A stretch of DNA of 11,292 nt, taken from contig CAYONM010000122.1 of the NCBI GenBank assembly GCA_964405325.1, positions 1 to 11,292 of the forward strand, given 5' to 3'. Positions 6,941 through 11,292 of this stretch are shown here, piece after piece. Origin of the DNA: CAYONM01 sp964405325. Its GTDB lineage: Bacteria > Planctomycetota > UBA11346. The notes under the pieces are model-generated. The model worked only from the letters and a program-made list of their open reading frames with translations. It searched no databases and had not been told where the DNA came from. Numbering within the stretch: position 1 is the stretch's first letter; every line of letters starts with the position of its first letter. The position numbers and the translations under genes are program-made.

Positions 6941-8056
6941 TCACTCGGCCAGGCCGGTATGGGGATGGTTCTTCACCACCTCCCACACGGTCTCCTGCAG
7001 TGCGGTGATCAGCTCGGCATCCTTCTCGGCGTCGAACTGCTCATAGGGCTTGGCGGTCAGGCCCACGGGGCTCTGGCCGCTGAGCGTGGCGTAGAAGGTG
7101 AGGGCGGCGAGGTAGGCGCCGATGGTGCCGGAGTCCTTGCCGTCGTGGGGCTGATCGTTCATGTGCACGTTGTCGGCGTAGACGTTGAGGATGCCGCCAT
7201 CGCGCTGGAAGCTATCGGGATCGAAGGGGCTGGGATTCTTCTCGCTGTAGCGGGCTTTTTTGAAGTACGGCATGTTGCGCTTGAAGAAGGCCTCAATGCC
7301 GGGCAGCTCGTCGGCGCGGATCTTCTCGTCGAGCACGGCCATGACCTCGCCGGCGGGAATCATGCGGACGGGTGTCGGCAGGTCCGGATGGGCCTCATTG
7401 AGCTTTTGCACCAGGTCGGCGAAGTAGGCGCGGCGATGCTCGCCCTCACCCTTATTGTAATCCTGTGCCCAGTAGTGGGCGTAGGTCTTCTCTCCGTCCT
7501 GCTCCAGGACCTCACCCGCACCCGGCCAGGTGGCGTAGATGTAGAAACGCTCGGTGGCGATGCGATCGATGGCATTGCGCTGATCGAAACGCTTGCCGTC
7601 ACTCTCTTCGGTTTTGCCGAGTGCGTAGGTGATGAAGGCGTCTGCCGCCTGGAAACTGCCGCATTTGAAGAAAGGCCATCGCTTCATATGGGTCATGGGC
7701 TCATCGAGGGGGCTGTGATACGGCTGCATGACCAGGGCGTCCCAACTGTGCTTGGCCAGAGCCTCTTCGTAGGTGCCGTACTGGTCCACCTGGTTGAACT
7801 TGCCGGTGCCGCTATCGCCGGTCCAGTTACGCTTGTCCAAGTGCATGTAGAGCTTGTGGCCGCCGCCCAGCTGCTTGCCATGATCATAGGAACCGCCGGC
7901 GGCTTCGAACAGCTGCTGCAGGCGCTGCAGCGGGATGTTGCGGATCAGGCTGTTGCCCAGGTGGTAGACCTTGGGATTCATGCCCAACGCGTCGCTGGCA
8001 GCCAGGTTGCCGATGGCAGCCAGACAGAAACAGGCGATCAGTGGAAGATGCTTCAT
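6941..8056 (-). CDS. Secreted SGNH/GDSL-like hydrolase (possible carbohydrate esterase)
   Basis: Predicted exported hydrolase of 371 residues. Residues 1-20 (MKHLPLIACFCLAAIGNLAA) form a classical signal peptide. VYHLGNSLIRN at 31-41 fits SGNH block I, with Ser36 as candidate nucleophile in GNS where GDS is usual. ADNVHMND at 294-301 gives the block V D-x-x-H pair (Asp295, His298). SWDALVMQPYHSP (104-116) falls where block III would be expected. The pattern resembles DUF4886-type SGNH proteins, but assignment is by motif only. Family members commonly act as esterases, so deacylation of a polysaccharide substrate is inferred. The frame is open to 8389, but the start at 8056 is chosen: AGGAG lies 5 nt upstream and the signal peptide begins here. 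Same strand as the GH gene downstream, across the 336-bp structured spacer. Confidence 0.75.
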   Translation of the reverse strand: MKHLPLIACFCLAAIGNLAASDALGMNPKVYHLGNSLIRNIPLQRLQQLFEAAGGSYDHGKQLGGGHKLYMHLDKRNWTGDSGTGKFNQVDQYGTYEEALAKHSWDALVMQPYHSPLDEPMTHMKRWPFFKCGSFQAADAFITYALGKTEESDGKRFDQRNAIDRIATERFYIYATWPGAGEVLEQDGEKTYAHYWAQDYNKGEGEHRRAYFADLVQKLNEAHPDLPTPVRMIPAGEVMAVLDEKIRADELPGIEAFFKRNMPYFKKARYSEKNPSPFDPDSFQRDGGILNVYADNVHMNDQPHDGKDSGTIGAYLAALTFYATLSGQSPVGLTAKPYEQFDAEKDAELITALQETVWEVVKNHPHTGLAE

Positions 8057-8193
8057 GGTAACTCCTGGAGTGAGGCCGGAACCAGTGTCCAGCGGGGTTC
8101 GGGGGCACACGCTAGCACGGGCCCCTTTTTTCGCTCTGTGGAAATTACCAACGGTCGCAGTGATCGAAAGCAGCCACCTTGGAGGTGCGGTGG
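8057..8193 (-). promoter_or_regulatory. Leader of the SGNH hydrolase gene
   Basis: A 137-bp stretch between the truncated unknown gene and the SGNH start. It carries a strong AGGAG (8062-8066). No clear promoter pair was seen. Confidence 0.3.
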
Positions 8194-8379
8194 TCAGACC
8201 ACCACAGCCGTGCGAGCGATCTCCTCGCGGGCGATGCGCATCCAACGGGCGAGCCGGTCCGGCTCGTCGTGCTGGGTGATCTCCAGGCGGCAGGCGCCGG
8301 CCACATCCAGGGTCTGGCGCAAGTCGCACCGGATCGCCGCGAAGCGGAGTAATTCCCGTGGAGCCAAAGGGTCGGCCTT
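8194..8379 (-). pseudogene. 3' fragment of an unrecognised gene, cut off next to the group II intron
   Basis: On the minus strand, reading from about 8379 down to the TGA at 8194-8196, the frame gives a protein-like C-terminus of about 60 residues. It includes ELLRFAAIRCDLRQTLDVAG, ACRLEITQHDEPDRLARWMR and IAREEIARTAVVV. The composition looks like a real soluble enzyme tail, but I do not recognise the family. There is no upstream partner: to the right lie the intron and then, after only 72 bp, the stop codon of sulfatase 2. The 5' part is therefore missing, probably lost with or before the intron insertion. The right boundary (about 8370-8390) is approximate. A 6-bp inverted repeat with a 3-nt loop (GGTGGT/ACCACC, 8189-8203) straddles the stop codon. 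Confidence 0.45.
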
Positions 8380-8403
8380 GGAAGTACATCTGAAGGAGCG
8401 GCT

Positions 8404-9786
8404 ATGCCCCGCTTGTCCAAACGGACCATTACGGAAGAGAAAATGTCGATCGAGGACGGAGCCGGTCCCTATGGGACCCGCCCGCGTCATTGTTCAGACC
8501 AGGTGTGGCACCTCCAACAGAAGTTATATGGGAAGGCGAAGCGTGAACCGCGGTTCCGCTTCTACGCCCTCTATGATCGGATCTATCGTAAGGATGTCCT
8601 GCTCGCCGCCTGGAAACGGGTGGCGGCAAACAACGGGTCTTCCGGTGTTGATGGCGTCCGTATCGACGAACTGAAACAGGACGAAGAGAAAGTTGTCTCG
8701 CTCCTGGAGGAACTCCATGAGAGTCTTCGTACGAAACAGTATCGGCCAGTCCCGGTGCGCCGGACGTATATTCTGAAGGCGAACGGGAAGCGGCGACCAC
8801 TGGGCATCCCAACCGTACGGGACCGGATCGCCCAGACCGCCGCCCAGCTGGTTTTGGAACCGATCTTTGAGGTGGATTTTCACGACTGCTCGCACGGCTT
8901 TCGCCCAGGGCGGGGGGCGCACGATGCAGTCGAGCAGATCCGGGTTGCGACCAACCAGGGACGGCATGCTCTTTTTGATGCCGACCTCTCATCGTATTTT
9001 GACACGATCCCGCATGACCACCTGCTCTCCAGCCTGAAGCGCCAGGTCAGTGATGGCTCGGTTCTGCAGTTGGTACGGCTGTGGCTGCGGGCTCCGATCG
9101 TCGAAGAAGATGGCGGGCCGCCTCGGCGGCCCTCGCAGGGAACGCCCCAGGGCGGTGTCTTGTCACCGTTGCTGGCGAATATCTACCTGCACTGGCTGGA
9201 TAAACTATTTCACCGCCACGATGGCCCAGGCACCTGGGCCAATGCCAAGCTGATCCGGTACGCAGATGACTGTGCGCGCTACATCGGTAGTCGGATCGAG
9301 ACATGGCTGATCGAGGTCATCTCCCGACTGGGGTTGACGCTCAATCAGGAAAAGACCAAGGTGGTCCGTCTGGACCATGACCACACCTCGGCCGATTTCC
9401 TGGGGTTCACCTTCCGAATGGTTCCGAGCCAATTTAGCGAGGATCCCTTCTGCTTCATCACCCCAAGCGCGAAAGCACTTACCCGGACGAGGAAGCAGGT
9501 TGGCGAACTTACGCATCGTAAGCGGTGTTTTGTTCCAGCCAAAACGGTGGTTGATGAGGTCAATCAATTTCTCCGTGGGTGGGGCGGATATTACAAAATG
9601 GGATGTCCGAAGAAAGCCTGGCGGGATCTTGATTGGCACGTGCAGCAACGCCTCAAGCGGCTCCTGAATCGACGCAGTCAGCGTGGCTACAAGTTACCTG
9701 AAAAGTACACGTGGTACCGATTTCTGCACGAACGGCTTGGACTGATCCGTCTGAGCCAAGAAGGTAAAGCGGGTGCCCTCCCATGA
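8404..9786 (+). CDS. ltrA: Group II intron reverse transcriptase/maturase (YADD box with adjacent deletion)
   Basis: Intron-encoded protein of 460 residues that normally aids splicing and copies the intron at new sites. RT blocks are in order: GVDGV 81-85, KANGKRRPLGIPTVRDR 125-141, FDADLSSYFDTI 191-202 (catalytic Asp194), QGTPQGGVLSPLLANIY 245-261, YADD 286-289 (Asp288, Asp289), and LGLTLNQEKTK 309-319. The maturase X domain follows, with VVDEVNQFLRGWGGYYKMG at 382-400. No C-terminal HNH endonuclease cysteines are seen, so it is an En-minus type. The start at 8404 has AAGGAG 5 nt upstream; ATG at 8443 (MSIEDGAG) is an alternative. Oddity: after YADD the protein reads CARYIGSRIE, whereas relatives normally have F-V-V/I-L before ARYxG. 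About three codons appear lost at 9271-9273. Activity may be reduced or absent. Symbol by analogy only. Confidence 0.92.
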   Translation: MPRLSKRTITEEKMSIEDGAGPYGTRPRHCSDQVWHLQQKLYGKAKREPRFRFYALYDRIYRKDVLLAAWKRVAANNGSSGVDGVRIDELKQDEEKVVSLLEELHESLRTKQYRPVPVRRTYILKANGKRRPLGIPTVRDRIAQTAAQLVLEPIFEVDFHDCSHGFRPGRGAHDAVEQIRVATNQGRHALFDADLSSYFDTIPHDHLLSSLKRQVSDGSVLQLVRLWLRAPIVEEDGGPPRRPSQGTPQGGVLSPLLANIYLHWLDKLFHRHDGPGTWANAKLIRYADDCARYIGSRIETWLIEVISRLGLTLNQEKTKVVRLDHDHTSADFLGFTFRMVPSQFSEDPFCFITPSAKALTRTRKQVGELTHRKRCFVPAKTVVDEVNQFLRGWGGYYKMGCPKKAWRDLDWHVQQRLKRLLNRRSQRGYKLPEKYTWYRFLHERLGLIRLSQEGKAGALP

Positions 9787-9798
9787 ATTCCATGGGAG
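9778..9798 (+). ncRNA. Hairpin spanning the RT stop codon, before domain V
   Basis: CTCCCATG and CATGGGAG form a perfect 8-bp stem with loop AATTC, containing the TGA stop at 9784-9786. It lies at the 3' edge of domain IV and abuts domain V. It may help separate translation from ribozyme folding (inference). Confidence 0.5.
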
Positions 9799-9830
9799 AG
9801 CCGGATGCTGGAAACCTGCATGTCCGGTTC
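9798..9830 (+). ncRNA. Group II intron domain V
   Basis: Thirty-three nucleotides from GAGCCGG to CCGGTTC, fitting the conserved domain V fold. GAGCCGG pairs with CCGGTTC, ATGC with GCAT, and a GAAA tetraloop is closed by G-C pairs. The two-nucleotide bulge (GT) on the 3' side is in the expected place. This is the catalytic core of the ribozyme and shows that the 3' part of the intron is intact. Confidence 0.88.
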
Positions 9831-9877
9831 GAGGAGGGCCCTGGTCAGGAAATAATACCTGGCCAGGGCTACTCTAT
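9831..9877 (+). ncRNA. Group II intron domain VI and 3' splice end
   Basis: GCCCTGGTCAGG (9838-9849) pairs with CCTGGCCAGGGC (9858-9869) through 12 pairs, one of them G-U, around loop AAATAATA. The tail TACTCTAT gives the usual A-Y 3' end. I could not assign the bulged branch-point adenosine unambiguously; A9871 near the base of the helix is a candidate. Confidence 0.75.
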
Positions 9878-9949
9878 CGAGCTCTGCGTGAAAAGTTGGT
9901 TAGGCTTGCTTCTCGAGGAAGCCAACGGGCCAAGTGAACAGCATTGAGG
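9878..9949. other. Intron 3' flank / sulfatase 2 downstream spacer
   Basis: Seventy-two bases between the predicted intron end and the sulfatase 2 stop codon. One minus-strand frame is open but has no start codon, and no obvious continuation of the 8194-8379 fragment is recognisable. CTTGCTTCTCGAGGAAGCCAACG includes a weak GCTTC/GAAGC inverted repeat around TCGAG. Confidence 0.4.
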
Positions 9950-11292
9950 TTAGCGTTCATCAAGCGCGCGCGGCACCACGTCGCCGGTTTCCAGGAAGAA
10001 ATCCATCAGCCGTTCCTTGTGTGCCAGGATCTCGTCGCGGTAGCGGGGGTCGTCAATGCGATTGTCAACTTCGCCCGTGTCGGATCGCAGGTCGTAGAAT
10101 TCGTCCTGCTCGTACATGCGACGCACATATTTGAAGTCGCGCGTGCGGCACATCACCGCCTTGCTGTGCGCCACGTGATTGTAGCGCTGTTCCTTGCTGC
10201 GGGGGTAATAGGCGCCGCCCGGTTGCGGGTCCAGATGCTCCATGCACTGCACCTCGTGCCGCAGCCGGCCGCCTTCGCAGAAGACCGCGTCGCGGTGCTC
10301 ACGACGATCGCCGGCGATCACCGGTAACAACGAACGGCCGAAATGATCATGGCCCAGCTCGCAGCCGGTCAGGGCTTCGACGGTTGCCGGGAAATCGATC
10401 AGTTCGGTCAGGCAATCGCGCACCCCCGGTTGGCAGACCACGCCCTTCGGCGGTTTGATGATGAAGGGCACCCGGGTCAGGCAGTCTTGGAAGGTGTTCT
10501 GGGTTTTTTCCACCAGACCGTAATCGCCGGTGAAATCGCCGTGGTCGGAGAACAGGAACAGAGCGCTGTCGTCCCAGTTGCCGGTCTCCTTGAGGGCGTC
10601 GATCAGCTCGCCGAGCAGGGCGTCCATGCGCATGCACATGCCGTAATAGGTGGCTCGTAGCTCGTCCCAGCGCTGTTCGCTCCAGTCCTGCATACCGAAG
10701 TTCTCGCGTAGGCAGCGCATCATCGCCGGCAGCCGCCCGTCCCGCGCCGGCCAATGGATGCGCGGCGGCAGGGCCTTGCGGTCGATAGCCGAAAAGAATG
10801 GCTCTTCGACGCCATAGGGGGGATGCGGATAGACCAGGGGCAAATACAGGCAGAGGGGACGATCATCCGGGGGATTGCGGATCAGGCGGATCGCCTCCTG
10901 TACATGCGCCCAATCATTGTCCTGATAGAAGGTCGCATCCGAGCGCTTGTCCATGCGGCCGATAAAGAAGGAATAAAAGCTGTCCTGTCCCGGTTCGCCC
11001 CGGGCTTCCTGGTACACCGGGCCATGCCAATTCGGATCGAGTTCGTAGCGCGAGGGATCACCCCTGGTCTCGGCGTAGCGGTCTTTGGGCCATTGCCCCG
11101 GCACCAGGTCGTTCTTACCGCCCCAGAAGACATGATATCCCCGCTCACGAAGTGCTTCCAACAGAGTGCTTTCGCCCGCCTCGTGATGCAGCATGTGATG
11201 CATGGTGCGATGGCCACGCACATGCGGATACCAGCCGCTCATGAAGCTGCAGCGGGAGGGGGTACACACCGGATTCTGGCAATAGGCCTGGC
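9950..11292 (-). CDS. Formylglycine-dependent sulfatase (family S1), N-terminus beyond window
   Basis: Second sulfatase, distinct from the one at 70-1530. About 447 codons are in the window and the frame runs on past 11292. Reading starts QAYCQNPVCTPSRCSF, the classic CxPSR activation segment; the Cys to be converted to formylglycine is codon 11264-11266. The GTG at 11267-11269 is an internal valine, not a start. Roughly 60-90 N-terminal residues with the first metal-binding aspartates must lie outside. Further active-site landmarks are FWGGKNDL (Lys), LVYPHPPYGVEE (His), LFSDHGDFTGDYGLVEK (Asp-His and Lys), and FGRSLLPVIAG near the C-terminal subdomain. The AYCQNPVCTPSR and DHGD..GDYGL..K pattern resembles choline-sulfatase/heparan-type S1 members, but the substrate is unknown. 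The C-terminus (FFLETGDVVPRALDER) looks complete. The group II intron lies 72 bp past its stop. Confidence 0.94.
   Translation of the reverse strand, partial: QAYCQNPVCTPSRCSFMSGWYPHVRGHRTMHHMLHHEAGESTLLEALRERGYHVFWGGKNDLVPGQWPKDRYAETRGDPSRYELDPNWHGPVYQEARGEPGQDSFYSFFIGRMDKRSDATFYQDNDWAHVQEAIRLIRNPPDDRPLCLYLPLVYPHPPYGVEEPFFSAIDRKALPPRIHWPARDGRLPAMMRCLRENFGMQDWSEQRWDELRATYYGMCMRMDALLGELIDALKETGNWDDSALFLFSDHGDFTGDYGLVEKTQNTFQDCLTRVPFIIKPPKGVVCQPGVRDCLTELIDFPATVEALTGCELGHDHFGRSLLPVIAGDRREHRDAVFCEGGRLRHEVQCMEHLDPQPGGAYYPRSKEQRYNHVAHSKAVMCRTRDFKYVRRMYEQDEFYDLRSDTGEVDNRIDDPRYRDEILAHKERLMDFFLETGDVVPRALDER

Larger units (their letters stand above)
8380..9877 (+). mobile_element. Group II intron, apparently 5'-truncated
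   Basis: The element consists of a group II-type RT/maturase gene (8404-9786) followed at normal spacing by domain V (9798-9830) and domain VI (about 9831-9877). A full intron would carry roughly 500 nt or more of domains I-III before the ORF. Here only about 20 bp separate the RT start from what looks like coding sequence of another gene on the opposite strand. The 5' end is set approximately where that opposing frame stops looking coding. Truncation during target-primed reverse transcription is a known outcome for such introns and would explain this. The 3' end is put at 9877 because the sequence ends CTACTCTAT, matching the usual A-pyrimidine 3' end. It is oriented against all neighbouring enzyme genes. 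Confidence 0.7.

Noticed and set aside
6645..7046. Rightward frames of 74-133 codons through the structured spacer
   Set aside because: They run across several hairpins and into the antisense of the SGNH gene. They are treated as chance frames in a structured element.
8210..8216. GTGCGAG as the intron 5' end
   Set aside because: It resembles the GUGYG consensus but would leave under 200 nt before the RT ORF, and it lies inside the opposing coding fragment. Kept only as an outside possibility.
8057..8389. N-terminal extension of the SGNH hydrolase to 8389
   Set aside because: The extension is Arg/Pro-rich and non-homologous looking, and it overlaps the unrelated fragment in another frame. 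The start at 8056 has AGGAG and a signal peptide.
6959..8674. Rightward open frame of 571 codons opposite the SGNH gene and running into the RT region
   Set aside because: Low-complexity antisense translation with no recognisable motifs. It crosses into the RT gene in a different frame.
8404..9877. Retron or diversity-generating retroelement RT
   Set aside because: The maturase X domain and adjacent group II domains V and VI identify it as an intron RT. No msr/msd or template/variable repeat pair was seen.

Overview
The window reads as part of a sulfated-polysaccharide degradation locus in a fairly G+C-rich bacterium. Two formylglycine-type sulfatases, a secreted clan GH-A-like glycoside hydrolase, a secreted SGNH-like hydrolase, a decayed beta-helix protein and two AraC-type regulators lie together. 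Sulfatase genes mixed with AraC regulators and beta-helix or GH-A proteins are typical of the Planctomycetota-Verrucomicrobiota-Lentisphaerota-Kiritimatiellota group. I infer that affiliation from gene content alone; no taxonomic marker is present. A run of exactly 100 N shows that this is a scaffolded draft or metagenome assembly.

Layout: 70-1530 (-) sulfatase 1. A 63-bp divergent spacer separates it from a two-gene (+) operon of AraC-family regulators (1594-2448 and 2452-3414, 3 bp apart). 3411-3614 (-) holds the remnant of a beta-helix-type protein with an in-frame stop. 3615-3889 is a short-repeat zone containing the assembly gap. 3914-6604 (-) is the glycoside hydrolase. 6605-6940 is a hairpin-rich 336-bp intergenic stretch. 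6941-8056 (-) is the SGNH-like hydrolase. 8194-about 8379 (-) is the 3' remnant of an unrecognised gene. 8404-9877 (+) is the reverse transcriptase plus domains V and VI of a group II intron that looks truncated at its 5' side. 9950-11292 (-) is sulfatase 2, whose 5' end lies beyond the window.

Working model (inference): the secreted GH, sulfatases and SGNH hydrolase cooperate to depolymerise, desulfate and perhaps deacylate a sulfated glycan. The two AraC regulators sense a product and control the divergent sulfatase and perhaps its neighbours. The group II intron is a selfish insertion on the opposite strand. It sits beside a gene that has lost its 5' end, and its RT lacks about three residues directly after the catalytic YADD box, so it may be inactive.

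I found no tRNA, rRNA or CRISPR array, and no convincing previously undescribed system. The items most worth a second look are the structured 336-bp intergenic element, the degraded intron with its YADD deletion, the repeat-flanked gap, and the unassigned GH-A-like enzyme.
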